64,000 nucleotides of DNA from Lachnoclostridium sp. An76 (lineage in GTDB: Bacteria; Bacillota; Clostridia; Lachnospirales; Lachnospiraceae): NCBI RefSeq assembly GCF_002161355.1, contig NZ_NFHL01000008.1, forward strand, positions 62,001 through 126,000, read 5' to 3'. How positions within the stretch are numbered: the stretch's first letter is position 1; every line of letters begins with the position of its first letter. A program made the translations under genes and the position numbers. Shown in pieces: positions 17,100 to 25,127 of the stretch. The notes beneath the pieces were generated by a model. That model was not told where the DNA came from, ran no database searches, and saw nothing but the letters and a program-made list of their open reading frames with translations.

Positions 17100-18854
17100 T
17101 TAAGCCGCTTCCTGCTCCTTTTTCCCTTCAAATTTTTCGATTTCCTGATGTAAAAACCGATGATATTTCATGATGTTCCGCCCTATGGCATACAGCATGA
17201 ACTCTTTATATACTTTCTCTTTCGAACGGTAGTTAAAACGACGGAAGTTTTCGTTCTCTTTGATATCTCCAAAGTGACCCTCTGTCTGGATCGACCGTGT
17301 CTGACGTTTCAGGATCCCTTCTTCACTCTGGATATTCGTGTTGGACTCCTCCCTCAGTTCTTCCCAGCGTTCATTGATCTTCATGACCTTGTTCTGGTCC
17401 GGATTCTTTTCGGGATTGTATTTATAAAGACATTTCGATTTATATTCACATTCACTGCAGTCCGCACAGCCGTATACCTCTACTGTCTGTGTGTAGCCGT
17501 CCTGTTCTTTGCTTTCTGTCCGGATATGGTGCAGTTCTCTTCCGTCATGGCAGATATAATAGTGCTCATTCTCAAAAACGGCGTATGTCATGTTGTAATA
17601 CTTCCCGATGTCTTCTTTGTATGCCCGTGTCTTCCTCTTCTCATGGTCCTGCAGCTTGATGAAGCTGCGGATCCTGTTCTCTTTCAGATACAGCAGGTTC
17701 TTTTCACTGCAGTAGCCGCTGTCGGCAGTGACTGCCTCCAGCTTATCCCCAAACGCTTTCCTGTGTTTTTCCAGAACTGGGATCAGCGTGTTGTAGTCTG
17801 TCCGGTCATTGCTTACATATCCGTGGACAATAAAGTAATTTTCTACTGCGATCTGGACGTTATAGGCAGGTTTTAACTGCCCGTTCATCATATGGTCCTC
17901 TTTCATCCGCATGAATGTCGCTTCCAGATCTGTCTTAGAATAGCTGTTGCGGTCTTTCCCCATGATCTTAAAGCATTCTTTATACTCCATCAGGCGCTTT
18001 CCGCATTCTTCCAGTCCCTCATAAAGTTTCTGGATCTCCGGCTTACGCATTCCCTTCCCGAAAACAAACTCAATCCCTTCTCCCTCTGCAATCCGCATCA
18101 GGTTCTTCTGCAGTTTCCGGATTTCAAGCGGGGAACAATGATCGATCTCGATTATGGTATTATTAGGGATCTTCTTATGCTTTGTCAGTTTCCGCTCCCT
18201 GTTCTTTTGGATGATCTTCCTGACTTTGTCCATCCCCTCAATCACAAACATATGTGCATCCCCAAGGTCATATTTCGGGCCATACCCATTGTCCAGCAGG
18301 AAAGCGTTGTACTTTGTATAAAGGGCATCAATCGTATCCAGCAGGCCTGCAAGATGGTAATTCAGGCTGCCCCGCCAGACAAAGGTATATCTGTTGGCAT
18401 TTGCCTCCAGTTTCGTTCCATCGATATAAAGTTCTTTCAGTGTAAGAAACCCTTCTTTTTCCAGGCGGCGCATGAACTGGTAATTCAATTCATCCAGGAC
18501 TTCCCCTGTGAGCTTTTTGCCTTTAAAATCGTAAAAAACATCCCTTTGAGGCTTCTGCCCTTTCGTCAGCCAGATAAAAGCAAGGTCTCTCTGGCACAGA
18601 TCAACAATCCGGTCAACGGCCCGGACTCCGCGCATGTTTGCGTAGGTAACGACAGCATACAGCATGATTGGGTTAAACCCGGTTCTTCCCTTGTTTGGAT
18701 AACAGGCCAGCAGGCCTGAAAAATCTAATTCCTCCATCACTTTTTTCAGGGTATAGACTGGATCGTCATCGGGTAGACTCAATTCGAAGAAACTGAAGTT
18801 AATTTTCTGTTGCCCAATTTCAAAAAAGTCGTTATAATAATCTTGTTTTTGCAT
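17100..18854 (-). CDS. IS1182-family transposase
   Basis: A 584-residue transposase with the N-terminal DUF772-type region (GRTGFNPIMLYAVVTYA), the family core LYIDGTKLEANANRYTFVWRG and a cysteine cluster near the C-terminus (YGCADCSECEYKSKC) preceding the RSIQTEGHFGDIKEN block that holds the catalytic glutamate. It is full length and without a frameshift. The gene occupies nearly all of the element at 16921-19004 and is transcribed away from amtB-glnK towards ppdK. Confidence 0.9.
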   Translation of the reverse strand: MQKQDYYNDFFEIGQQKINFSFFELSLPDDDPVYTLKKVMEELDFSGLLACYPNKGRTGFNPIMLYAVVTYANMRGVRAVDRIVDLCQRDLAFIWLTKGQKPQRDVFYDFKGKKLTGEVLDELNYQFMRRLEKEGFLTLKELYIDGTKLEANANRYTFVWRGSLNYHLAGLLDTIDALYTKYNAFLLDNGYGPKYDLGDAHMFVIEGMDKVRKIIQKNRERKLTKHKKIPNNTIIEIDHCSPLEIRKLQKNLMRIAEGEGIEFVFGKGMRKPEIQKLYEGLEECGKRLMEYKECFKIMGKDRNSYSKTDLEATFMRMKEDHMMNGQLKPAYNVQIAVENYFIVHGYVSNDRTDYNTLIPVLEKHRKAFGDKLEAVTADSGYCSEKNLLYLKENRIRSFIKLQDHEKRKTRAYKEDIGKYYNMTYAVFENEHYYICHDGRELHHIRTESKEQDGYTQTVEVYGCADCSECEYKSKCLYKYNPEKNPDQNKVMKINERWEELREESNTNIQSEEGILKRQTRSIQTEGHFGDIKENENFRRFNYRSKEKVYKEFMLYAIGRNIMKYHRFLHQEIEKFEGKKEQEAA

Positions 18855-18930
18855 AGTTCCATTATAACATGGAACGGAGAGAAAGATGGTTGTCGTTAGC
18901 CATCTTTTTCTCTTTTTACAGGATAAATTT

Positions 18931-18970
18931 CAGGGGCAGTTGTGACTCATGCGAGTCACAACTGCCCCTG
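18931..18970. terminator. Strong hairpin inside the IS1182 element
   Basis: CAGGGGCAGTTGTGACT (18931-18947) is followed by a 6-base loop and its exact complement to 18970, with TTTT immediately after on the plus strand. A 17-bp stem near the end of an insertion sequence commonly blocks outside transcription from entering the transposase gene. Confidence 0.7.
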
Positions 18971-19085
18971 TTTTGGACTATCTATTTCCCGACAGCCCCT
19001 TTTTATGTCTGTATAAGATTATTTTAAACTTTATACAATAAACTTAAACCGAAAATGCCTGCTGCGGTTTCCGTAAGGCTGCATC

Positions 19086-19129
19086 ACTCTCTCAGCCCTG
19101 TAGTGCAACTCTCTCAGCCCTGCAGTGCA
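19086..19129. repeat. 22-bp tandem duplication at the end of glnK
   Basis: Two copies differing at one base lie at 19086-19107 and 19108-19129 (ACTCTCTCAGCCCTG...AGTGCA). The second copy covers the last codons and stop of glnK, so the first is a duplicate of the gene's 3' end lying just behind the stop codon. Confidence 0.8.
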
Positions 19130-19464
19130 TCATATCCGGTCTCTCCGGTACGGATCTTCATTACGCTGCGGATCTCATAGCTGAAGATCTTTCCGTCCCC
19201 GACTTCGCCGGTGAATGCGGCCTTTTGTATCGCCTCGATCGTCTTTTTCTCCCATTCTTCCGAGGAGACGACGATCTCGAACTTGATCTTGGGATGCATG
19301 AAGATCTCGACTTCCGAGCCTCGGACTACTTCTTTAAAGCCTCTCTGGGCGCCGAAACCCATGACCTGGGAGACGGTGATACCGTTGACTTCTATGTCGC
19401 TTAAGGCGGCTTTCACATCCTCAAATTTTTCTTCCCGTATGATCGCTTCCACTTTTATTATCAT
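19114..19464 (-). CDS. glnK: P-II family nitrogen regulator (GlnK-like)
   Basis: A 116-residue trimeric signal protein that binds ATP/ADP and 2-oxoglutarate and gates AmtB. It has MIIKVEAIIREEKFEDVKAAL, the GFGAQRG loop start and the C-terminal block GEVGDGKIFSYEI. In the T-loop the usual RGAEY is RGSEVEI, so the tyrosine uridylylated in proteobacteria (Tyr51) is absent and control must be by ligand binding or another route. The next gene upstream on the same strand is amtB, 75 bases away, and the two form an operon with a promoter and attenuator at 20820-20913. Confidence 0.9.
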   Translation of the reverse strand: MIIKVEAIIREEKFEDVKAALSDIEVNGITVSQVMGFGAQRGFKEVVRGSEVEIFMHPKIKFEIVVSSEEWEKKTIEAIQKAAFTGEVGDGKIFSYEIRSVMKIRTGETGYDALQG

Positions 19465-19539
19465 AGGAACATTCCCTCCTGTTTCTGTAATCCTGTTTCT
19501 ATCAAATAGATTATTTTACCTTTGATCGGAGCCTGTCTG

Positions 19540-20778
19540 TCAGTCGAGCCCGTTGAAGGACGGGTAAGCGCTCTCGCCGTGCTGGGTGATATCAAGGCCG
19601 ATCAGCTCTTCCTTCGGCTCTACCCGCAGTTTTGTGAATATGCGGACAATACCGATGCAGATGAGCGTACCCACGACTGCGACTGCGATGGTGACCAGGA
19701 TGCTGATGACCTGAGCGGTAAAAAGTCTGGTCTCGCCGAATACAAGGCCGTCCCAGCGCGCTACGGAGTTGATGGAGCTCTGTCCGAAGAGTCCGGTGGC
19801 AATGCCGCCCCATACACCGCCGATCCCGTGGCATCCGAACGCATCCAGCGCATCGTCGATCTTCAGCTTATGTTTCACGAGCTGCATTGTAAAATAGCAG
19901 ATCGGGCTGACCAGCGCGCCGATGATAAAAGAGGACCAGACCGGGACGAAACCAGCTCCCGGCGTGATGGCGACGAGGCCGATGACCAGGCCCGTGCAGG
20001 CGCCCACAAGCGTCGGCTTGCCGTTTTTGACCGTGTCGATCAGCATCCAGGAGAGAAGTGCGGCCGCTGCGGAGATGGAGGTTGTCATGAATGCGTGCGC
20101 TGCCAGGCCATCCGCTGCGAGAGCGCTGCCGGCGTTGAACCCATACCATCCGAACCACAGAAGCGATGCGCCCAGGGCCACGAAGGGAATATTGTGGATG
20201 CGGTAGGAAGTCTGCTCGTATCCCTTTCTCCTGCCGAGATAAATGGCGAGTACAAGTGCGCTCACTCCGGAGCTGATATGTACCACGTTGCCCCCTGCAA
20301 AGTCTACAGAGCCGATAGATGCGAGGAATCCGCCTTCGCCCCAGACCATGTGTGCCATCGGGTAATAGACGATGACAGACCAGAGTGCGATAAATGCGAA
20401 CAGCGCTTTGAATTTCATCCTGCCGACCACTGCGCCTGTGATGAGTGCCGGAGTGATCATGGCGAACATCATTTGGAATGCCGCGAATACAAGATGCGGG
20501 ATCGTGTCAGAGTAAGGCCCTGCCTCCCAGCCTACGCCGTTTAATGCCGCCCATCGGAAATCTCCGATGATCCCGCCGTGGTTCCCGCCGAAGGACAGCG
20601 AGTAGCCGAAGAGCGTCCACATGACAACGGACAGTCCCATGATCGCCACACATGCCATCATGGTGTTGCATACATTTTTCCTGCGTACCAGCCCGCCGTA
20701 GAAAAAGGCGAGTCCCGGCGTCATGATAAATACAAGCGCCGTGCAGATCATCATAAATCCAGTGTTTCCTGTGTCCAT
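19540..20778 (-). CDS. amtB: Ammonium transporter AmtB
   Basis: A 412-residue inner-membrane protein with the 11-helix Amt/Rh fold. Characteristic segments are GLAFFYGGLVRRKNV near the N-terminus, GNVVHISSGVSALVLAIYLGRR with the first pore histidine, LLWFGWYGFNAGSAL, and DDALDAFGCHGIGGVWGGIATGLF with the second pore histidine. It conducts ammonia/ammonium under nitrogen limitation. Its ATG follows GGGAGGT. It is cotranscribed with glnK, whose product blocks the pore. Confidence 0.95.
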   Translation of the reverse strand: MDTGNTGFMMICTALVFIMTPGLAFFYGGLVRRKNVCNTMMACVAIMGLSVVMWTLFGYSLSFGGNHGGIIGDFRWAALNGVGWEAGPYSDTIPHLVFAAFQMMFAMITPALITGAVVGRMKFKALFAFIALWSVIVYYPMAHMVWGEGGFLASIGSVDFAGGNVVHISSGVSALVLAIYLGRRKGYEQTSYRIHNIPFVALGASLLWFGWYGFNAGSALAADGLAAHAFMTTSISAAAALLSWMLIDTVKNGKPTLVGACTGLVIGLVAITPGAGFVPVWSSFIIGALVSPICYFTMQLVKHKLKIDDALDAFGCHGIGGVWGGIATGLFGQSSINSVARWDGLVFGETRLFTAQVISILVTIAVAVVGTLICIGIVRIFTKLRVEPKEELIGLDITQHGESAYPSFNGLD

Positions 20779-20819
20779 ACAAATACCTCCCGTTCCTTTT
20801 GGAATAGATTTTTATATAG

Positions 20820-20873
20820 AAAAAGACGCCTGCCGCGGATCGGGGTGTCCCGTCTCCGTTGTCAGACGTCTTT
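20820..20873 (-). terminator. Leader terminator (attenuator) of amtB-glnK
   Basis: Read on the minus strand, AAAGACGTCTG (20873-20863) pairs with CAGGCGTCTTT (20832-20822) and is followed by a run of T, all between the promoter and the amtB start. The stem encloses a second small hairpin. An intrinsic terminator placed in a leader implies antitermination control; ANTAR-type RNA-binding regulators act this way on nitrogen genes in other Firmicutes, but which factor works here is unknown. Confidence 0.65.
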
Positions 20874-20884
20874 GTCATGCCGTA

Positions 20885-20913
20885 AGGATAGCAGAAGAAA
20901 AAATGAATGTCAA
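20885..20913 (-). promoter_or_regulatory. Promoter of amtB-glnK
   Basis: On the minus strand TTGACA (20913-20908) and TATCCT (20890-20885) are separated by 17 bases. The start of transcription would fall just ahead of the leader hairpin at 20873. Confidence 0.75.
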
Positions 20914-20927
20914 GAAAAAATTGTCGG

Positions 20928-21203
20928 TCAATTTTCGTTTTGCTGTGAACTGTGTGATGATCTTCCGTCGATCAGCTCTTCGTAAGTGACCCCGAAGACT
21001 TCACAGAGCGCTTTTAATTCAATATCAGTTACATATCTTTTATTTGTCTCGATCCGGGTGATGACATTCTTGTCCATATCGTATCCGGCGAGCTGAAGTT
21101 TGTAAGCGAGGAGCCGCTGTGATATGTGATGAGCCCGCCTGAGCTCGATCAGGTTTTTGGCTATCAGATTCTTCTGTCCGGTCGATGTCTTTGGCTTTGG
21201 CAT
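20928..21203 (-). CDS. XRE-family helix-turn-helix regulator
   Basis: A 91-residue DNA-binding protein. The ATG at 21203 follows AGGTAGGG; the open frame upstream of it has no other good start. The helix-turn-helix runs NLIELRRAHHISQRLLAYKLQLAGYDMDKNVITRIETNKR, followed by LKALCEVFGVTYEELIDG, a compact Cro/C1-type domain with no effector domain. It lies just upstream of the amtB promoter and could regulate it, or itself, but nothing in the sequence proves this. The adjacent gene on the plus strand is divergent. Confidence 0.8.
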   Translation of the reverse strand: MPKPKTSTGQKNLIAKNLIELRRAHHISQRLLAYKLQLAGYDMDKNVITRIETNKRYVTDIELKALCEVFGVTYEELIDGRSSHSSQQNEN

Positions 21204-21315
21204 AGTATAGTCCCTACCTTTCTGAAATGTCTCATTTTCTGCACTGTTTTTATTGATTTTATTATCCCGGACTCTTATAATCGGTTGTAAAAGTGATACA
21301 AAATGGAGCATGGTG

Positions 21316-21855
21316 ATGAGAAAGCAAAGAAATGTTGACAAAGTATATCGGGATAAGGGGAATAAATGGGCAAGAGAACGGAAAAGCAGGCGGAATAGGA
21401 AGCGGAAGGCAGCGGTCATCCTGATCGCGGCATTCTTTCTTCTGTGCGGAGCAGGCAGCTGGTACAGGAGTTGGCAGGCGGAACATACGGGGATACCGGA
21501 TGCGGTGAGCAGCCGGACAGAAAACGGGGAATGTTTTCTGGATGTTACAGCAAATGCGGACCGGATCGAAGATACAGAGGGATTTGCACGGACTGTGATA
21601 CAGATGTGCAGGGAGAATTCTTTCCGCTCGATCCGTTTGTCCACTGATCTGTACGGCTATCCGGAGCGTCTGGAGATCAATGTCTATCTGCACCGGGAGG
21701 AGGTCAATAAAGAGGAGCCTGTGATGCGGATCAGGTATGAGCCGGCGGAGGATCCTGTGGAAGGAGAGGGCGGGGAAAAATATAATATAAAAGACCATGT
21801 GGGAAAATATAAGCTTTATGTGGATGGGAAAGAGATTCCATGCTATTATTATTGA
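21316..21855 (+). CDS. Hypothetical membrane-anchored protein
   Basis: A 179-residue protein of unknown function. ATG 21316 is preferred, with GGAG seven bases ahead. A very basic N-terminal 30 residues (KARERKSRRNRKRK) are followed by one transmembrane helix (AAVILIAAFFLLCGAGSW), then an extracytoplasmic domain of about 125 residues containing NGECFLDVTANADRIEDTEGFA and LYVDGKEIPCYYY. The topology is type II (N-in). It has no signal cleavage site or known domain. It is followed within 65 bases by the TetR-type regulator on the same strand. Confidence 0.6.
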   Translation: MRKQRNVDKVYRDKGNKWARERKSRRNRKRKAAVILIAAFFLLCGAGSWYRSWQAEHTGIPDAVSSRTENGECFLDVTANADRIEDTEGFARTVIQMCRENSFRSIRLSTDLYGYPERLEINVYLHREEVNKEEPVMRIRYEPAEDPVEGEGGEKYNIKDHVGKYKLYVDGKEIPCYYY

Positions 21856-21917
21856 TGAAATGAATGGCTGAGAATGTTGAAAGATTAATGAATATCCGGA
21901 TAATGGGAGAGACTTGC

Positions 21918-22478
21918 ATGGAAAGAACCCGTGAAAATATGAAATACTATCTTGCAGATGCGCTGAAACGATGTATGAAGCGGGCGCCCCTGGAGAAAGT
22001 CACAGTAGGAGAGATCGCTGAGGAGTGCGGTACATCCCGGCAGACTTTTTACCGTCATTTTAAAGATAAATACGACCTTGTAAACTGGTATTTTGACAAG
22101 ATCCTTCAGGAATCTTTTGAGCATATGGGGGAAGGGCGTACGATTTTCGAGGGGATTGTCAACAAATTTCAATATATTGAAGAGGAACGGATGTTTTTTA
22201 AAGCGGCATTCAAAAATGATGCCCAGAATAATCTGAGAGAGCATGACTTTCATCTCATTTTGGCGTTTTACACAGAGAGGATCGAGGGGAAGACCGGGAT
22301 GAAGATGCCGGATCATCTGCGGTTCCTTCTGGAAATGTACTGCCAGGGCTCTATCTACATGACTGTACAGTGGGTCCTGGGCAAGATCAAAGGCAGTCCG
22401 GAGGAGATGGCGGAGGCCCTGGTAGATGCAATGCCGGCCGAACTGGGAGAGGTGTTCAGGAGACTGGAGCTATTGTGA
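21918..22478 (+). CDS. TetR/AcrR-family transcriptional regulator (DhaS-like C-terminal domain)
   Basis: A 186-residue regulator. ATG 21918 follows GGGAGAGA. The N-terminal helix-turn-helix is VTVGEIAEECGTSRQTFYRHFKDKYDLVNWYFD; the tail (FEGIVNKFQYIEEERMFFKAAF...FLLEMYCQGSIYMTVQWVLG) matches the TetR_C type found in DhaS-like activators. It precedes the FucO-like dehydrogenase, from which it is separated by a terminator, so control of that gene is plausible but not shown. Confidence 0.85.
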   Translation: MERTRENMKYYLADALKRCMKRAPLEKVTVGEIAEECGTSRQTFYRHFKDKYDLVNWYFDKILQESFEHMGEGRTIFEGIVNKFQYIEEERMFFKAAFKNDAQNNLREHDFHLILAFYTERIEGKTGMKMPDHLRFLLEMYCQGSIYMTVQWVLGKIKGSPEEMAEALVDAMPAELGEVFRRLELL

Positions 22479-22509
22479 AAGGAAAGCGATATTTCAAGGT
22501 CTGAGAAAG

Positions 22510-22554
22510 AGGGCCGGTCTGTCCGAAATGAGGTGACAGATCGGCCCTTTTGTA
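22510..22554 (+). terminator. Rho-independent terminator after the TetR gene
   Basis: GGGCCG-TCTGTC (from 22511) pairs with GACAGA-CGGCCC (to 22547) with one internal mismatch, and is followed by TTTT. It separates the regulator gene from the dehydrogenase gene. Confidence 0.8.
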
Positions 22555-22614
22555 ACTTTTCATTTGTTCCCTGGATTGTTAAAATATAGACAGAAAGAAA
22601 GGAGACTGATACCA

Positions 22615-23760
22615 ATGGCAAACAGAATCATGCTTAATGAGACATCTTATCACGGCGCAGGCGCGATCAGTGAGATCGCTGCGGAGGCAAAGGCAAGAGG
22701 ATACAAAAAAGCTTTCGTATGCTCAGATCCGGACCTGATCAAGTTCGAGGTAACTAAGAAAGTTACCGATGTACTTGACAACGCAGAACTTGCTTATGAA
22801 ATTTATTCGGATATCAAGGCGAATCCTACGATCGAGAATGTACAGCACGGGGTACAGGCATTCAAGGACGCGCAGGCAGACTATATCATCGCGATCGGCG
22901 GCGGTTCCTCCATGGACACGGCAAAAGCGATCGGCATTATCATTGCAAACCCGGAGTTTGAGGATGTGAGGAGCCTGGAGGGCACGGCACCCACAAAGAA
23001 TCCGTGCGTTCCCATCATCGCTGTGCCGACCACAGCCGGGACAGCGGCTGAGGTGACGATCAACTATGTGATCACAGACGTGGAGAGAAAGAGGAAATTT
23101 GTATGTGTGGATCCTCATGACATGCCGGTGATCGCGGTCGTTGACCCGGATATGATGGCTTCCATGCCGAAAGGCCTGACCGCTTCTACCGGAATGGACG
23201 CTCTTACGCACGCAATCGAGGGTTATACTACGAAGGCTGCATGGGAGATGACAGATATGTTCCACCTCAAGGCGATCGAGATCATTTCAAAATCTCTGAG
23301 AGGCGCTGTGGCAAACGAAAAAGAAGGAAGAGATGGAATGGCACTGGGCCAGTACATCGCGGGAATGGGATTCTCAAACGTAGGTCTCGGCATCGCCCAC
23401 TCTATGGCTCATACACTGGGAGCTGTATATGATACGCCCCACGGAGTCGCATGTGCTATGATGCTCCCGATCGTTATGGAGTACAATGCGGACTGCACGG
23501 GCGAGAAGTACCGTGAGATCGCAAGGGCAATGGGAGTCAAAGGCGTGGACGATATGACAGTAGAGGAATACAGAAAAGCGGCTGTGGACGCAGTACAGCA
23601 GCTCTCCATTGATGTAGGCATCCCGACAAAACTGGATGCGATAAAGGAAGAGGACCTTCAGTTCCTCGCTGAATCAGCACACGCAGACGCATGTGCTCCG
23701 GGCAACCCGAAGGATGCCAGCGTGGAAGACCTGAAAAATCTGTTCAGGAAGATCATGTAA
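22615..23760 (+). CDS. fucO: Iron-containing alcohol dehydrogenase, lactaldehyde reductase (FucO-like)
   Basis: A 381-residue group III alcohol dehydrogenase. ATG 22615 follows AAAGGAG. The start MANRIMLNETSYHGAGAI and internal blocks IAIGGGSSMDTAKAIGI, VPTTAGTAAEVTINYVITD, RKFVCVDPHDMPVI and the metal-binding DALTHAIEGY, GMGFSNVGLGIAHSMAHTLGA and DTPHGVA closely follow E. coli FucO as I recall it. FucO reduces lactaldehyde to 1,2-propanediol with NADH in fucose or rhamnose fermentation. No fucose genes lie nearby, so the substrate could be another aldehyde. A strong terminator ends the transcript at 23840. Confidence 0.9.
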   Translation: MANRIMLNETSYHGAGAISEIAAEAKARGYKKAFVCSDPDLIKFEVTKKVTDVLDNAELAYEIYSDIKANPTIENVQHGVQAFKDAQADYIIAIGGGSSMDTAKAIGIIIANPEFEDVRSLEGTAPTKNPCVPIIAVPTTAGTAAEVTINYVITDVERKRKFVCVDPHDMPVIAVVDPDMMASMPKGLTASTGMDALTHAIEGYTTKAAWEMTDMFHLKAIEIISKSLRGAVANEKEGRDGMALGQYIAGMGFSNVGLGIAHSMAHTLGAVYDTPHGVACAMMLPIVMEYNADCTGEKYREIARAMGVKGVDDMTVEEYRKAAVDAVQQLSIDVGIPTKLDAIKEEDLQFLAESAHADACAPGNPKDASVEDLKNLFRKIM

Positions 23761-23781
23761 AACCTCTGTCTCAGCAGGATA

Positions 23782-23840
23782 AAAGCCCCTGCCCGGGAAG
23801 GCCGCAGAATGCGGAAAGATCCGGGGCAGGGGCTTTTTTT
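23782..23840 (+). terminator. Rho-independent terminator after fucO
   Basis: AAAGCCCCTGCCC (23782-23794) pairs with GGGCAGGGGCTTT, ending in seven T; a second small hairpin forms the loop. Confidence 0.9.
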
Positions 23841-23924
23841 GCCGTTCCGGTACTGGACGGAATGCCCCGGAAGAGGTAAAATCATAGTATGAAACTGGCA
23901 GTGCCAGAGAAGGGAGATGACCGG

Positions 23925-24182
23925 ATGAGATCATTTGTCTATGTTATCAGAGACCGGGCGGGAATCCATGCCAGACCCGCGGGGATCGTGGTGAAAGAAG
24001 CAAAGAAACACAGCTCTGAGATCACAGTCAGCCTTGGAGAGAAACAAGCAGACGCAAAGAGCCTGACAGGGCTTATGTCCATGGGGATCCGCTTCGGGGA
24101 TGAGATCAGAGTGGAAGTCAGCGGCGGGGACGAGGCGGCTGCGTCCGCGGCCATGGAAGCCGTATTGCAAGAGCATCTGTAA
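23925..24182 (+). CDS. HPr-family phosphocarrier protein
   Basis: An 85-residue protein. ATG 23925 follows AAGGGAG. The phosphorylatable histidine lies in AGIHARPAG and the regulatory serine region is AKSLTGLMSMGI, as in HPr; both key residues are kept. It passes phosphate from enzyme I to PTS permeases and, as Ser-P HPr, would be a CcpA cofactor. No enzyme I gene accompanies it, so it may be the general HPr or a Crh-like paralogue. It starts a probable operon with ppa and the UbiB genes (14-base gap to ppa). Confidence 0.85.
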   Translation: MRSFVYVIRDRAGIHARPAGIVVKEAKKHSSEITVSLGEKQADAKSLTGLMSMGIRFGDEIRVEVSGGDEAAASAAMEAVLQEHL

Positions 24183-24196
24183 AAAGGGAGGAAGTT

Positions 24197-24745
24197 ATGG
24201 GAAATATTTGGCATGATATCAGTGAAGAGAGGATATTCCCGACGGATTTTATTTCTGTGATCGAGATATCGAAGGGAAGCAAGAAAAAGTACGAGCTGGA
24301 TAAAGAGACCGGATATATCATACTGGACCGGGTGCTCTATACATCGACCCATTATCCCATGAATTACGGCTTTATCCCGCGAACGCTCGGGGACGACGGC
24401 GATCCGCTTGACGTGCTCGTCATGTGCTCGGAGCCGCTGGAGCCGCTGACGCTCGTGCGCTGTTATCCCATCGGAGTGATGAAGATGACAGACGGGGATG
24501 CGGGGGATGAGAAGATCATCGCGATCCCCTGGGCGGATCCTACATACGAGGCGTATACCGACATATCCGAGCTGCCGCGGCATATCTTTGATGAGATCCG
24601 CCATTTCTTTACCGTGTACAAGGATCTGGAAGGCAAGAAGACTGCGGTAAATGAGTTCGACGGGGCGCTGGGCGCTGTCCAGGTCATCGAGGAATGCATT
24701 GACAGATATAAGGAAAAATACGGGACACAGACAGAGGAGGCATAG
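24197..24745 (+). CDS. ppa: Inorganic pyrophosphatase, family I
   Basis: A 182-residue soluble pyrophosphatase hydrolysing PPi to two phosphates. It has KKKYELDKETGYIILDRVLYTSTHYPMNYGFIP and the metal-binding signature DGDPLDVLV, followed by DAGDEKIIAIPWADP, all typical of family I enzymes. ATG 24197 follows AGGGAGGAAG. The neighbours are an HPr gene upstream and a phasin-like gene 4 bases downstream. Keeping a soluble PPase together with a PPi-dependent dikinase is noteworthy, because it would set the direction of ppdK. Confidence 0.92.
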   Translation: MGNIWHDISEERIFPTDFISVIEISKGSKKKYELDKETGYIILDRVLYTSTHYPMNYGFIPRTLGDDGDPLDVLVMCSEPLEPLTLVRCYPIGVMKMTDGDAGDEKIIAIPWADPTYEAYTDISELPRHIFDEIRHFFTVYKDLEGKKTAVNEFDGALGAVQVIEECIDRYKEKYGTQTEEA

Positions 24746-24749
24746 CATC

Positions 24750-25127
24750 ATGGAAAAATTCAGTGATAACATTAAGAAAGTGATCCTTGCCGGGATCGGC
24801 GCGGTCGCAGTAACAGCAGAAAAATCAAAAGATCTTCTGGACGAAATGGTGGAAAAAGGCGAGCTGACCGTGGAGCAGGGCAAGGTGCTCAATGAAGAGT
24901 TAAAGTACAATATCAAAAAGACAGTGAAAGAGAAAATGGGCGGCGCAAAGCCGGGGACAGACGATCTGGCTGACATGCTGGACCGGATGACGCCCGGGGA
25001 GATCGAGGCGCTGAAAGAACAGATCAGGAAAAAAGAGGCAGAGGCCGCCGGACAGGATGGATCAGACCAGGACGCACCAGACCAGGGCGCATCAGATCAG
25101 GAGGCTTCCGATAAAGAAGAGTCATGA
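24750..25127 (+). CDS. Phasin-like coiled-coil protein
   Basis: A 125-residue protein. ATG 24750 follows GAGGAGG and lies 4 bases after ppa. Residues 1-65 (IKKVILAGIGAVAVTAEKSKDLLDEMVEKGELTVEQGKVLNEELK) match the small phasin/PHA-granule-like family; the middle predicts a coiled coil, and the tail is a QDGSDQDAPDQ-type repeat rich in Asp, Gln and Ser. Such genes are commonly next to UbiB-type kinases in clostridia. Its stop overlaps the UbiB ATG by 4 bases. Function unknown. Confidence 0.7.
   Translation: MEKFSDNIKKVILAGIGAVAVTAEKSKDLLDEMVEKGELTVEQGKVLNEELKYNIKKTVKEKMGGAKPGTDDLADMLDRMTPGEIEALKEQIRKKEAEAAGQDGSDQDAPDQGASDQEASDKEES

Larger units (their letters stand above)
16921..19004 (-). mobile_element. 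IS1182-family insertion sequence, about 2.08 kb
   Basis: A 16-bp perfect inverted repeat (AAAAAGGGGCTGTCGG) marks both ends at 16921-16936 and 18989-19004. The single transposase gene is intact. I could not assign a clean target duplication: the flanks read ...GACATA and ATGTCT.... The element lies directly behind the ppdK stem-loop, so it may have split the ppdK terminator from its T-run. An internal strong hairpin at 18931-18970 would block read-through into or out of the element. Confidence 0.85.

Noticed and set aside
19522-20544. A 340-codon plus-strand frame opposite amtB
   Set aside because: It is antisense to a well-conserved transporter gene and its composition (Asp/His/Arg/Cys-rich) is that of a shadow frame.
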